Assembly: GCF_012489685.1 (NCBI RefSeq)
Contig: NC_080045.1
Coordinates: 47,079,096 to 47,143,095 of the forward strand
Length of the DNA stretch: 64,000 nt
Source of the DNA: Lotus japonicus
Taxonomy: Eukaryota; Streptophyta; Magnoliopsida; Fabales; Fabaceae
Reading direction: 5' to 3'
Position numbers and translations under genes: made by a program
Notes under the pieces: generated by a model
What the model saw: the letters and a program-made list of their open reading frames with translations, nothing else
What the model was told of the DNA's origin: nothing
Databases searched by the model: none
Shown here: positions 55,501 to 63,680 of the stretch, in pieces
Layout: every line of letters begins with the position of its first letter
Position numbering within the stretch: position 1 is the stretch's first letter

Positions 55501-58500
55501 TAGCATTGATGGTGCGGCCTCGTCGTGATTTTGGGTTTCTCCAAAACCCAAAAATTTCTGGGTTTGTTCCCAACCCACACCTTTGGTCACAACACAGTTT
55601 TGACAGGGGAAATTTCAGCATAGTGGTGGTTTTTTTGCTGTTTGGCCTATTGATAGTTTTGTCCCTCGAAGACTGGTTGGAATCTTGTTATTCTTTCTAG
55701 CAGAGTAGCAGTAGATTTTCTTTACCTTTATTTTGGGACCGCACTCTGGTTATACTCCAGTTAGCTTTGTGCCCCCTTCTCTTCACACTGTAAAGTATCA
55801 AATTTGCAAGCAGTATTATAAAATTGGGAGATTGGGAGATTGCAACCATTTGCTTTGTCTTCACACTGTAAAGGATCAAATTTGATGCACTATTATAAAG
55901 ATTTGAGTTTTATTTTCTGAGGATTAGAGTTTATTTTCTAGGTTTTGTTGAAGATCATGAAGAATGATTAGAGTTAAAAAAAATTAGGACTAAAATTAAA
56001 GATTTGATTAGGGATTAAAGTTTTTTTTAATTCAAAAGTAAAAAAATTTCTTTTTTTAATTCAAAAGAAAAATAATTTCCACATCAGCTCATTAAACTGA
56101 CGTGGCAATGCCACATAGGCCATCGGAGCTATGACGTTGACCTTGAGCTCCGGATGGATGAAAATCAAACCTTTTGACAAAGGTTAGGGACTAAAACTCA
56201 CATTTGCTCCGGTGAGGAACAAAAACCAAGCATTTAGTAAAGGTTAGGGACCAAAAACTTATTTAAGCCTTTTAAAATTGACAAATGGGCTCTTATAATT
56301 TTGAAGTCGTTTAATAATATGGCCCTAAAGTGTAAGTCTATATATAGGAATGAAGTAGCGAAAAGAAGTGAGTATTTCTTAATCTATTTTTTATAAGCCA
56401 CAATTAAATTCATAACGAACACACTCTAACTCCTGACACACACAGATAGGCTACACAAATCCATGATATATGATTAGACGAATCTAACCAAATCACCTAG
56501 AAGGATGTTCATTGAGGAGGAACGGTGAAACTCCAATGAGGGGGGAGACGGTGGCGAGATAATGATCTTCACCGTGCTCCATTGTCTGTTGTGCTCTGGA
56601 GGGGTCCCTGCGATGATAGTCTAATGCTCAAGTTAGAACATGGATTTAAGGGACTGAGAAATGAGATAGCTAGATTATTTGTACCTTATGTTCTCCAAGC
56701 CGTGTCTGTGATGTGCGTTGAAGCTCTGATCATTCTTCTTCTTCTGGTCAGACTATTCAGTAGATATGACATTCCTTTGCTTGTATAGTCTATCTTGATG
56801 TTTTGACTATTCCAGTGTAGACGATAAGGCATGTTTGATTTCTTTAGCTTTTCTTGTCTTCCTTTGATGCTTTGCTTGAGCGTCTCTTTGTGTAGTTTTA
56901 TCCTTTAAATAAGAGACAACAGGGAAAGAGGCATAAGTGTGACTTCCTGAAATACAATTCACATATTATAATTAATCACAAGACTTATACTCTTGAAAAT
57001 TGTTAATTCAAAACATGATAGACGATATGGTTAGCGTTATAACTTAACAGTGGTGTGCAACTCACTTGTGGTTTTCGACTCACTTGTGGTTTTCTCTTTA
57101 ATGTCCAATGTGATGATCCACATAGTTGTTTGACCATGGTGATCGACTCCATGTGTCGCAATTCTGCATGACAATGTTGTGACCAGGTGGCGAGTCTAGT
57201 TAATCAACCAAACAACGATGCAACTATTTGGAGGCTTCAACTTTCGTTTGAGATGGACTTTTCCTGAGGAGAAGATTGTTGTGATATCAAGTGTGAATAA
57301 GTCTCACATTGGAAGATAAGGATAATTTTGAGAGGTTTATAAGTGAGATGAACCAAACATCTAATGTCTTAAGATTTTGGGTGAAAAATATGGGGTCCAA
57401 CTCACTTGTGGTTTGCTATTTAATGATCAATGTGATAATCCTTATAGTTTAAATCATCTCTTTTAATTTGGCCCAACACAGGTTTGTAAATCATGTCCCA
57501 TTTTACCCAAGCAATTTTACTTCCTCCTTTCGTCCCCCCCCCCCAAACTACTCGTAGTCCTCTTTCTGACTTTATCAACCCTAGAGGGAACCTTAAAAAG
57601 TGATAAGGAGAATAGTGGAAGAGCCGATAATACACTCTGTATGAGACATAGCCTCCAACTAGGGGTGGGAATAGGCCAGGTCGTTCGTATGGGCCTGTGA
57701 CCTAGCCTACCACAGGCCCAAGCCAAGCCAGGCCAAATTGGTAAATAGGCAAGGCTTAGGCTTTTTGAAAAGTCTATTTAGTTAAAAAGGCTAGGCTCAG
57801 GCCATTTAAAAAGCCTTTTCCGCCTTATGGGCTAGCCTATTTAAGTAAAAATAATTAGTATTTTTCTGGTACATTGTAAATATGATTAATATAAATATAT
57901 TTTACCATTGATGATGTCTATATATTAGAAAATTATCATAATATCTTAATATTATATACTTATTGATATTTTTATATATTTAAGCAAATTGACTTATATA
58001 ATGACTCAAAGTTATAAGTTTATTTAGAAATAGATATATAACGTATTTAAATACCTTAATATAAAGTTTGATTTTATACTGACTCTCCGACTCTAAGAAA
58101 CCAACATAATCTCTCGTTTAGTTTCATTTCTACCTAATAACTTATAATATTATGAGTATGATTGTTGAAAAAACTATTTTAGTATAATTTAACCCGTTAG
58201 TTTATAAGTTTAATAGCTTCTTTACAAATAATTTTGTTAGCAAACGTAAAACTCTTATTGTGAAATAGGCCTTTAAATATGCTACCAGGCCAGACCAGGC
58301 TTTCGAGAAGGCCAGGCCAGGCTCAAGGCCTTAAGATTTTTAAACAGGCTAGGCCTATTTACGTAAAGTCTACCTAGGCCCAGCCTATTCCCACCCCAAC
58401 CTCCAACTGTAGAAGAAATGCAAGAATGAATAACGTAGAGTGATGAGAGCAAAACATGGAGGAGTAAAAATATAAATACATGGGTATGTGGTATTTAAAA

Positions 58501-60265
58501 GTTTTGTAAAGGTTTAAGGATTCGCAGCATTTGTCTCGTACTAATTAATTAGTATTATCAGTAGTATTTTTCTTGTACATTTGACGAACCAATTAAGTTA
58601 GAATTCCTCCTTGATTCTTAGCATTTGTTTTGAATTTTATGTAATTTTGCATTTTACAATTGTTTTTCATATGACTTATATATTCAACTATACTGGTTGC
58701 AAGAAATGCAAGAGATCAACCATGAAAAAGGTTCATCGTCAAGACAAAGTCTTATGAGATTGCTTGACAGCTTATGGGCTCAAGTTAGACAATTGGAGTA
58801 CGAGCATAGATTGAGCTTGATAACTGAGCCTTCGGTAGTACTATTTGATGCAATAAAATCAGGAAACATTGACGTTGCAAAATGGCTGCTTTACATGAAT
58901 CGTGAACTACTGACGATAAAGAACCCTAAAACCGGACAAAACCTATTGCACTTTGTTGTTTTATATCGACAGCGTAGCATATTTTACTTTATCCTTAAGA
59001 TGGACGCTGCAAAGTTTGTGGTCCGAGCAGTGGACAAAGATTACAGTAATGTTCTACACCTGGCTGCAAGTGCAACTCAACAAAAAGTAGCAGCATCAAG
59101 TTTGAGACCATACATACAAATGAGTAGAGAACTACAGTGGTTTAAGGTATATTTGCTTATTTTACGAAATTACTATTATTTGCTTTACAAGGGATCCATG
59201 TATGGGAAGAGATTTTTTTAGTATATCATAACGGTAAATTATACATACAGGGATTAATCCCTAGATCTTTCCCTCCCCAACCGATATGTTTATCAGCTTT
59301 TACCACTTGAGCTATTATTCAGGAACTAAGATGAGAACTAATGTATGTGAATAATAATAATAATAATAATAATAATATTAATAATAGAATTTAATGGATA
59401 TGCATCTGACATCCAATTGAACTCCGCCAAATAAGTAAATATATTTTTATTTTAATTAAAATTAAAAATGGATGTAACTCTCTCTCCTACGTGATAAACA
59501 TTGATTTGATGTCCGTGTAAAACTATTTTACACTAACGGTGCATATCCATTAAACTCATAATAATAATTATAATTGTTACATTAGAAAATCTCATGACCT
59601 TAAAACAATTAAAAAACTAAGTAAGTTTTGAATATTTACTTTAATTAGTTGATACTAACTCATATATGCGCATGTTTATGTATAAACAGGAAGTGGAGAA
59701 GGTAGTTCCTCCTGAGTTAAGGACAATGAGAAACAAAGATGGCAAGACACCACATGATATGTTTCATACTAATCATAAAAATTTATCTATGGAAGTTAAA
59801 GATTCAGCCAAAGGAGTAGCCAACTCTGGTATGGTTGTGGCAACACTTATTGTTGCGGTTGCTTTCTCTGCAGCTCTCACTAATCCTGGTGATGATAAGA
59901 GCAATGCTTGGTTTATTGTATTCAACATCACAAATGCAGCTGCATTATTCACCTCTGCTTCATCTATCATCTCTTTCTTGTCATTTTTCACTTCACCAAG
60001 ATTCAAAGAAAGCGACTTTATCATCTCACTACATCCAAGCTTGATTATTGGGAAAATTTTACTGTTTATCTCCGTTGCCACTATGGTCATGGCATTTATC
60101 GCAGCTTCCTTCTTGATATTTGATCAGGTACATAAGTGGGTTGCTTACATAGTGGCTTCGTTTGGACTTCTCCCAGTAACTATGTTTCTTGTGCTTCACT
60201 TTAGCATTTTCGATGGTTTACTTGGTTGCTGCTTTTCGTCAAGATATTATCATGATGCATCTTAA
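37411..60265 (+). CDS. Ankyrin-repeat PGG-domain membrane protein gene (five visible exons)
   Basis: This is the overall model. Exons are 37411-37585, 53013-53477, 54383-54496, 58704-59146 (start uncertain) and 59690-60265. The protein has a Ser/Thr-rich N-terminus, ankyrin repeats in exons 2 and 4, and a C-terminal PGG-type domain with about four membrane helices. This is the layout of ITN1/ACD6-like plant proteins, which act in membranes in stress or defence signalling. Exon 1/2 and exon 2/3 joins keep phase 1 and exon 4/5 keeps phase 0. The exon 3/4 join as seen creates a stop, so a small exon may be missing from the model or the gene may be broken. Intron 1 (15.4 kb) and intron 3 (4.2 kb) are filled with transposons. 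Linking exon 1 to the rest is inference from phase and strand. Confidence 0.6.
37651..38257. mobile_element. Possible MITE-like element with TTGCTTAAGCAA words
   Basis: Subterminal GTTGCTTAAGCAA and inverted TTTAAGCAACC words lie near both ends, and the right end is CATTAGAGATGCTCTAATG. A TSD could not be fixed. Confidence 0.3.
38400..39094 (-). pseudogene. Tnt1-like copia relic, gag end, zinc knuckle and protease start
   Basis: The minus strand gives SQNHGRSK (at the insertion site), then a knuckle remnant NLKKDCWF, then DDGEILYN, then a decayed protease start (MTSDST). These are the landmarks of Tnt1/Tork-type copia gag-pro in the right order. Frame breaks are many. It continues to the right of the gypsy element at 46399. 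Confidence 0.6.
39100..39420 (+). repeat. 5' LTR
   Basis: 321 bases, with TATAAATAGGGGGAGGTA near its middle as a promoter TATA box. Compared with the 3' LTR it has an extra 15-base piece (GTCCCTCGCCCAGA region) and a few substitutions, so the insertion is not brand new. Confidence 0.92.
39422..39439 (+). other. Primer-binding site
   Basis: TGGCGCCGTCTGTGGGGA begins two bases after the 5' LTR. TGGCGCCG starts are typical tRNA-primed sites of plant gypsy elements. The exact tRNA was not determined. Confidence 0.7.
39549..41993 (+). CDS. Gypsy gag-protease polyprotein
   Basis: 814 codons, intact. The first 120 residues are Arg/Pro-rich. A retrotransposon gag domain follows at about 150-300 ([34 protein letters not shown]). 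Then comes a charged linker with a zinc-knuckle-like [14 protein letters not shown] at C428. An aspartic protease follows with [12 protein letters not shown] (D600, with Q in the usual T position) and later [12 protein letters not shown]. It ends before the pol core, where the frame breaks. Gag packages the RNA, and the protease would process the polyprotein. Confidence 0.85.
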   Translation: MSMETHRRRREEDPVRRRTSPPRRVRGRLRRQTIHCEEATPVTPPAPPPPPPSPTPLLPSPPTSPEQRRSPEQSPVDSGGETQAPQAPISGQDWRRLISSIDEIRQWNDYLQEQLEYYRYEQQDEGEREAEAVAEFEPFSAAVREVVIPDNMKNIVLETYIGKADPKEHLLYFNTKMVISAASDAVKCRMFPVTFKGTEMTWFTTLPRGSITNFRDFSSKFLVQFSTSKTKQVTIEDLYNVRQSAGETLKQYVKRFSAASVKIEESEPNACARAFKNGLQPGNLNSKLSRKPAKSMAEVRALANTYILDEEDDAFKRRRAKVEKDGDQGDASPEDKASKEKLEGSKGRDRKVRAVEKTTRDPLYPRRDNAERRRPWHQADSRRRGESGKSLSAHLTELLREVKASHAVEEGEREADSPLPKSDKTKWCEYHRSAGLETRDCFTLKNEIEKLIRAGRAQLNDRNERWNGKRQQGNRYRNSRQQDDRRREDRRRTPSVEKKETLATKKKNAEETFNKDLDPPVGTINTIPGGFGGGGDTASARRRHVRAVTSVQQYQAPFGFQHPDIVISSADFEGVKMLKDDLVVVMVRINSFNVRRVLLDQGSSADIIYGDAFDKLGLTDKDLMPYTGTLVGFSDEQVWVRGYIDLDTVFGVEDNAKLLRVRYLVIQVVASYNVIIGRNTLNRLCPVISTAHLAVKYPLLGGKVGKIVVDQRRARECYNNCLSMYGKKGAGEGHRCHEIEILQEAQNEQSRSRVETLKIDHGRVKRQRNNQRRVEEEVGKTEWDGPFTDITAEERWAGIMDDLERYKFSRGVGD
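41980..42429 (+). pseudogene. Gypsy pol N-terminal remnant
   Basis: It starts with [20 protein letters not shown] and SWSPKDA, the segment that normally precedes RT in Tat-type pol. The frame then degrades into sequence without RT motifs. No YIDD-type or integrase motif was found downstream. Confidence 0.6.
42631..42850. repeat. Two-copy direct repeat of about 129 bp inside the gypsy element
   Basis: GTGAGAAAAATTCTCCGAAG, then CACGACCTTGATGT.TGGGGA, occurs at 42641 and about 42770. It lies in the untranslated part after the pol remnant. Confidence 0.75.
43428..45364 (-). pseudogene. Antisense ORF of the gypsy element (Transposase_28-like), frame-broken
   Basis: The minus-strand frame starts with an ATG at 45364 ([14 protein letters not shown]). 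It continues in other frames through a conserved-looking segment at 44924-44598 ([20 protein letters not shown]). It then passes a Ser/Pro/Lys-rich part (44499-43993) and ends in a Gln/Glu-rich coiled-coil-like segment (44123-43428, [20 protein letters not shown]). This matches the antisense genes known in Tat-lineage elements and the family called putative gypsy-type transposon domain (PF04195, assigned by memory). At least three frame changes break it. Confidence 0.65.
45372..46086. other. Gypsy 3' untranslated region
   Basis: Non-coding, between the antisense ORF start and the 3' LTR. It probably holds the antisense promoter. No clear polypurine tract was seen just before the LTR. Confidence 0.5.
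46087..46393 (+). repeat. 3' LTR
   Basis: 307 bases, collinear with the 5' LTR. It ends GACCGAAACA and is followed by ATCAC. Confidence 0.92.
46399..46860 (-). pseudogene. Tnt1-like copia relic, gag N-terminal part
   Basis: The minus strand gives [20 protein letters not shown] preceded by decayed gag sequence. This is the copia gag segment that belongs immediately upstream of the part at 38400-39094. The gypsy insertion separates the two. Confidence 0.55.
46861..47250. other. Repeat-derived non-coding stretch
   Basis: No domain is seen. A 126-codon minus-strand frame (46819-47199) is hydrophobic and has no recognisable family. It may be LINE 3' untranslated sequence. Confidence 0.35.
47603..48406. 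mobile_element. Insertion with Tourist-like left end and minisatellite body
   Basis: TTA flanks both sides (47600-47602 and 48404-48406). The left end is GGTTGTGTTTGGATGGGG, like PIF/Harbinger ends. The rest from about 47840 is a degenerate tandem array of AAAACCCTAAAAATCGGCC-type units. The expected inverted right end is missing. Confidence 0.55.
47836..48400. repeat. Minisatellite with telomere-like AAACCCTAAA words
   Basis: Units of about 16-20 bases (AAAATCGGCC + AAAACYC(T/G)AAA) recur some thirty times with variation. They contain CCCTAAA, the plant telomere word, but not as perfect heptamers in tandem. Confidence 0.75.
48851..49140. other. Unexplained block of higher complexity
   Basis: A less AT-rich, non-repetitive stretch (for example GACCGCGCTGGTCGAATC, TCCTTCGGGGGTGGGCTTTG) with no open frame. 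Its texture resembles organelle DNA, but I cannot assign it. Confidence 0.2.
49141..50515. other. Repeat-rich non-coding stretch
   Basis: It contains a 44-bp tandem repeat (next entry) and, on the minus strand, two sequences resembling LTR-element primer sites (TGGTACCAGAG near 49421; TGGTATCAAAGC near 50082). No gene is supported. Confidence 0.35.
49644..49775. repeat. 44-bp tandem repeat, three copies
   Basis: CACACACCTTGCATC..... CCAACCAA-type units start at about 49644, 49688 and 49732. The minus-strand frame across it is not divisible by the repeat length and is treated as spurious. Confidence 0.6.
51003..51407. mobile_element. MITE with AG/CT-rich arms
   Basis: The left end GGTTGTTTGGTATGGTAGAG and right end CTCTCTCCTACCAAACAAGG are inverted relatives. 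The arms are AGAGAG-rich. Two GGCGGTT...AACCGCC palindromes lie in the centre (51129-51151 and 51182-51203). Confidence 0.6.
51506..52487 (-). pseudogene. Copia element remnant with RNase H and LTR pieces
   Basis: On the minus strand RNase H reads [20 protein letters not shown], then [11 protein letters not shown], then [20 protein letters not shown] and [10 protein letters not shown] polypurine tract (51750-51767, G-rich on this strand) follows, then an LTR (to about 51506). The first 52 bases of the LTR recur at 52437-52488 directly before the RNase H part, so gag, integrase and RT were deleted. Flanking AAATG marks a candidate 5-bp target duplication. Confidence 0.8.
53013..53477 (+). CDS. 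Ankyrin-PGG gene, exon 2
   Basis: The acceptor TGTATTGTAG lies before 53013 and the donor G|GTAAGTAAG after 53477. It encodes about three ankyrin units: [40 protein letters not shown] and [20 protein letters not shown]. These are standard for the soluble half of ITN1/ACD6-like proteins. An internal ATG at 53018 could be a start if exon 1 is not used. Confidence 0.8.
54383..54496 (+). CDS. Ankyrin-PGG gene, exon 3
   Basis: The acceptor TATATAACAG and donor TTAT|GTTAGT bound 114 bases encoding [20 protein letters not shown] and [17 protein letters not shown]. This is the usual exon after the first ankyrin block in this family (pattern KYPxLxxxxxxxGxTALHxLARK). It stays in phase with exon 2. 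Confidence 0.75.
54660..56269. mobile_element. Non-autonomous Mutator-like element
   Basis: A perfect 9-base target duplication TTTTAAAAT (54651-54659 and 56270-56278) flanks terminal inverted repeats of about 200 bases (TTAAATAAGTTTTTGGTCCC…). The 1.6-kb interior has no transposase. Short frames around 55363-55700 are not recognised and might include captured DNA. It lies in intron 3 of the ankyrin gene. Confidence 0.9.
56280..57640 (+). other. Intron 3 DNA between two transposons
   Basis: No exon of the ankyrin gene could be recognised. A solo TRIM-like LTR piece lies at 57281-57400 (AAGTGTGAATAAGTCTCACA, TTTATAAGTGAGATGAACC). A run of C occurs at 57535-57544. Confidence 0.4.
57661..58400. 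mobile_element. hAT-type non-autonomous element
   Basis: A perfect 8-base target duplication CTCCAACT flanks it (57653-57660 and 58401-58408). The ends GGGGTGGGAATAGGC and GCCTATTCCCACCCC are inverted, and AGGCC/GGCCT words crowd both subterminal regions. No transposase is present. It is also in intron 3. Confidence 0.88.
58704..59146 (+). CDS. Ankyrin-PGG gene, exon 4
   Basis: It encodes a leucine-rich linker ([20 protein letters not shown]) and two further ankyrin-like units ([52 protein letters not shown]). It ends ELQWFK before the donor GTATAT. The frame is open from 58697. Both near acceptors (AG at 58702-58703 or 58711-58712) produce a stop when joined to exon 3, so the true 5' boundary is unresolved. 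Confidence 0.7.
59249..59332 (-). mobile_element. tRNA-derived SINE fragment
   Basis: The complement reads AATAGCTCAAGTGGTAAAAG (box A) and AGGGATTAATCCC (box B region). The 3' tail is degenerate. Confidence 0.6.
59390..59554. mobile_element. MITE with 15-bp inverted ends
   Basis: TTTAATGGATATGCA at the left is exactly mirrored by TGCATATCCATTAAA at the right. The inner part carries the TGTAAAACTATTTTACAC palindrome. It is 165 bp long; a half copy lies at 4160-4231. Confidence 0.8.
59690..60265 (+). CDS. Ankyrin-PGG gene, exon 5 (PGG domain and membrane helices)
   Basis: It follows a clear acceptor, begins [20 protein letters not shown] and P(H/H)DMF, then [20 protein letters not shown]. 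This is the canonical start of the PGG domain. The name-giving Pro-Gly-Gly is here NPGD. Four hydrophobic stretches follow (around [70 protein letters not shown]). The protein ends in a short Cys/Ser-rich tail and TAA. Confidence 0.85.
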   Translation, partial: EVEKVVPPELRTMRNKDGKTPHDMFHTNHKNLSMEVKDSAKGVANSGMVVATLIVAVAFSAALTNPGDDKSNAWFIVFNITNAAALFTSASSIISFLSFFTSPRFKESDFIISLHPSLIIGKILLFISVATMVMAFIAASFLIFDQVHKWVAYIVASFGLLPVTMFLVLHFSIFDGLLGCCFSSRYYHDAS

Positions 60266-63045
60266 GTCCCATAAGTCACTGATAATCATGTTTTATTATA
60301 TTTTCTTAATTGCCAAATAATCAAGGTTGTCCCTCCTTGAATTTGTGACTATTATACTATGTAATAATAATGTTTCTATCTTTTCGATTAATTTTTTTGA
60401 AATTTGAGATTTCTATAACACTCTCAAGTTCTCACAAGTTTACAACCCATAACTCATAAGTCATCCCCTCTATTTAAACAAGAAAATCAGCAACGTAATT
60501 TCTTTCCCTAATCACATGAAGTAAATCAATGCAATTGGTTTCCTCCCTAATAATGTCTATCAAATTTAGAGTATATATCCAACTATTTCGAATGGCAGCA
60601 CTTATTTCCATTATTTACCTGATACAGTGCACTGCGATACCAGTGACATTCAATTATAACATTTTTAATATGAAAAGGACATTAATTACAACAAGTTAGG
60701 CTACAAACAGGTTATGAAAAAGAAGAAAGGAAAAGTATATATTGATAAAATTGTTTAACCAGGTACTTTTTAATTCCCGGATAAGTACGTTTGGTTAACT
60801 TTCGAGATGGGGAATAACCTTTGTTTCTTACTCACAAGATTAATGAAAGCATGCAAATATGCTCTTCTTTGGTACATCGGAATAAACTAAGGGAAACTTA
60901 AGGAATAGAATATTCTTTAATCTCTTTGGGAATGTAAATAAAGATGCATGATTGTTTGTCTTAAGATTAGTTTATTTGAGATTGAGATCTTCTTGTTGAT
61001 TCAATATCTTCATATGATTTTACTGTGATGGGTGCATTATGTTATGATTTGCTTGATGCTATGTCAATTACCTTTAGCTTTTTGGTTGTGATTGTCAATG
61101 AAAACTTGATGATGATTTACATAAATTGTTAATAGTCTTGAGAACCCAAAATTGACTTTCTTGTGTCGGCCAAACTACATCTCTAACTTAGAATAACTAA
61201 GCAAAGTAACTCCAAGTAAGGGTAGTGTTTGGCATGGAGCGACCAATTTAGGGTGTAAATTGTGATCAAATGGTGTAACTCATTATCAGTTTGCATTGAC
61301 AACTAATATTAGTCTCCGCCTATACGACCAACCCTACTATTTAAGAATTTGCATTGGTCAACGCCTCAGATGAGTTGTATCGACTTAAAAAATCAGCTAA
61401 ACCAACTGTAACTTGTAGCGTCAGTCCATCTAATATCAGACCCAACACCTTATTTAAATCGGGTTATAGTGTTCGTTTTTACCTTGCTAATGATCGTTTT
61501 TCTTGTAACAAAAAACTTCTTTGTAAATTAATTATTTTCACAATCAACTTATATTTTACTGATGTGATGATATAAATGTTTTAGACTAATTATGCTAAAA
61601 ATATGCTTTGATTAATAATTTAATCATAAGCCAAGTTAAGCTAAATACCACAAATGAGCACAAAATTTGGGTTCAAGTTAAACTAAATATCGTTTCTTGT
61701 ATGTTTGGGTACACATTAGTATACACTCCAAAAGAAGAAAAAAATTAAATGAATAAAAGAATTGTATTGGATGACTCAACTCTAATACAAACAGATCCAA
61801 TTTGAGCGAAAACATATAGTACTAAACAAGTGATTGTGTTATCTCTGCTCTCCTTTACTTTTGAGTTATATTTGTGCTTAATTTAAAAAAAGAAAAAGAA
61901 AAATTGTGCTTATCAGGTTCACTCAAACTAATGGACAACTTTAATAACCCAAGGGTTGTCTAACAACACTTACAACATGCGAGAATATATAGATCTCAAC
62001 GAGCAATAATGCTAAGCAAAACAGAAGCAATTTGTGTACAAGCATGCACATAATTGGATGATTGTGTAAAAATTTGTTAGTTTGTTAGTGTATAGTAGCG
62101 AAACTTTTTGTTTATAAAAATATCTATTATTTTTCATATATCAGCTTAGATTTACTTAAATATAATGGTCGATTAATTTTTTTTACGCTAGGAATGTTAA
62201 TATAAATATTTATTTATCATAATAATAATGCATGTGATTAATCTTTTTGTAAGAAGTAAATATATTTATGTAATTTAAAAATCTATTTAAGCACAAATGG
62301 TTCAATCACGGTTCGACCCCGGTTGGATCTTAAAACTTGAACAAGTGTCTCGACCGGTTTAGTGATCGGTCCAGTTTTCTAAACATAGCTTCTTCCTATA
62401 GTACTAACTAAATGATTGTGTTTTCGAAAATGTTTTGTTGACACCTCACATACCTATACCTCTAGAGAGAGAGAAATAAAATAAAGAATAGTGAGAGATA
62501 TGATTAATGATGTGATGAGAAAATAAGTGAGAGATAGGAAGAGGAAGAAGGTGGAATGAGATGGAAGAGAAATAGAGGTGTGAGCATATTATAACTCGTT
62601 GGGTTTCCTAAAGAGTTATGATTCATACACATCTCTACCTCTTTTCAACTTTTATTTTCTATTTATTTCTCTCTTCTTTATTAATCAAATTGTCTATCAC
62701 ATCTTTATTTTTCCTCCCATTTTTTTCTATCTTTCTCTTTTTCCACCTCTCCACACAAAATAAGTGTGGAAATATAATTATTCTTTCTAAAAAGAGTTAT
62801 TGTAAAGAAATGGTTAGTTATTTTTTTGAAAGGGATTAAAATAACTTAATAAAAATTGATTGGGAAATACTATTTTCATGTAAACATGATAAAAATGTAT
62901 ACTTATTTTTAACTGTAAAAAGATATGTTTTAATTATGGATGTTAAAGTCAATCTTTAACAGTTGATGATTGTCTGGATTAGTTTAAAAATTCACAAATG
63001 TTTTGTCTAGAATATTTTCTATGCAAAAGTTAGTTTTCAATCAAT
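60266..63045. other. Non-coding stretch downstream of the ankyrin gene
   Basis: It includes a LINE/SINE-tail-like CTTTGGTACATCGGAATAAA near 60870. The part from 61510 is related to 29110-29980. No gene is supported. Confidence 0.45.
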
Positions 63046-63058
63046 TTATTTTGAATAC

Positions 63059-63170
63059 CTTTTTTTTTTTACATCGAAAAGATAAACTGCACCCGTCAGG
63101 AATTGATCTCTGGATTTCCCCTACCCAACTCATATCTCTCTGCTTCTACCACTTGAGCTATCCTGCATGG
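63059..63170 (-). mobile_element. tRNA-derived SINE, copy 1 of a side-by-side pair
   Basis: The complement has ATAGCTCAAGTGGTAGAAG (box A), AGAGATCAATTCC (box B) and the 3' end TTATCTTTTCGATGTAAAAA. It is flanked by TATTTTGAATAC on both sides. Confidence 0.8.
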
Positions 63171-63187
63171 ACTATTTTGAATACTCT

Positions 63188-63300
63188 TATTTTTGGTACA
63201 TCGGAAAGATAACTTGCGCCCGCCAGGATTCAATCCCTGGACCTCCACCTACCCAACTCATATGTCCCTCAGCTTCTACGACTTGAGTTATCCTACGGGG
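63188..63300 (-). mobile_element. tRNA-derived SINE, copy 2 of a side-by-side pair
   Basis: The complement has ATAACTCAAGTCGTAGAAG (box A), AGGGATTGAATCC (box B) and the 3' end TTATCTTTCCGATGTACCAA. A 17-base perfect duplication ACTATTTTGAATACTCT flanks it (63171-63187 and 63301-63317). Confidence 0.88.
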
Positions 63301-63680
63301 ACTATTTTGAATACTCTAATTATAATGATCAAATAAAAGTTATTAAATAATTTTCAAACTAGGCAGAATAATTTTGTCAGTGCGTGGTTAAATGGACTTT
63401 GGTAATTTTTGTCAATGACTTTTGTAGTTAACATGGACGTGGCACTTTCAAAAAAAAAACATGGACGTGGCAAACCGTGACTACTGGGCTAACTCGATCC
63501 TCTCAAATTCAGGGCCTGCTTAAACCAAACAATTTGATCCAACAAGTTTTTGACAAAAGAGAAAGATCCAAGAAGTTATATCAAGGAAGTTATATCAAAG
63601 AGGCCCTCACAATACTTCTCTGTGTTTCGACCAAAAACAAAAAGTACTTCTCTGTGTTAATAATTATTATAAAGAAATGG

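Larger units (their letters stand above)
59147..59689 (+). other. Intron 4 with a SINE and a MITE
   Basis: The donor is GTATATTTGC and the acceptor TATAAACAG. The intron contains an (AAT)n run at 59350-59378 and the two mobile elements listed separately. Confidence 0.7.
61510..63680. repeat. Dispersed duplication, partner of 29110-29980
   Basis: The same block order occurs with extra inserted DNA, including two SINEs. The left part (61515-61640) and the right part (63430-63680) match best. Confidence 0.6.
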
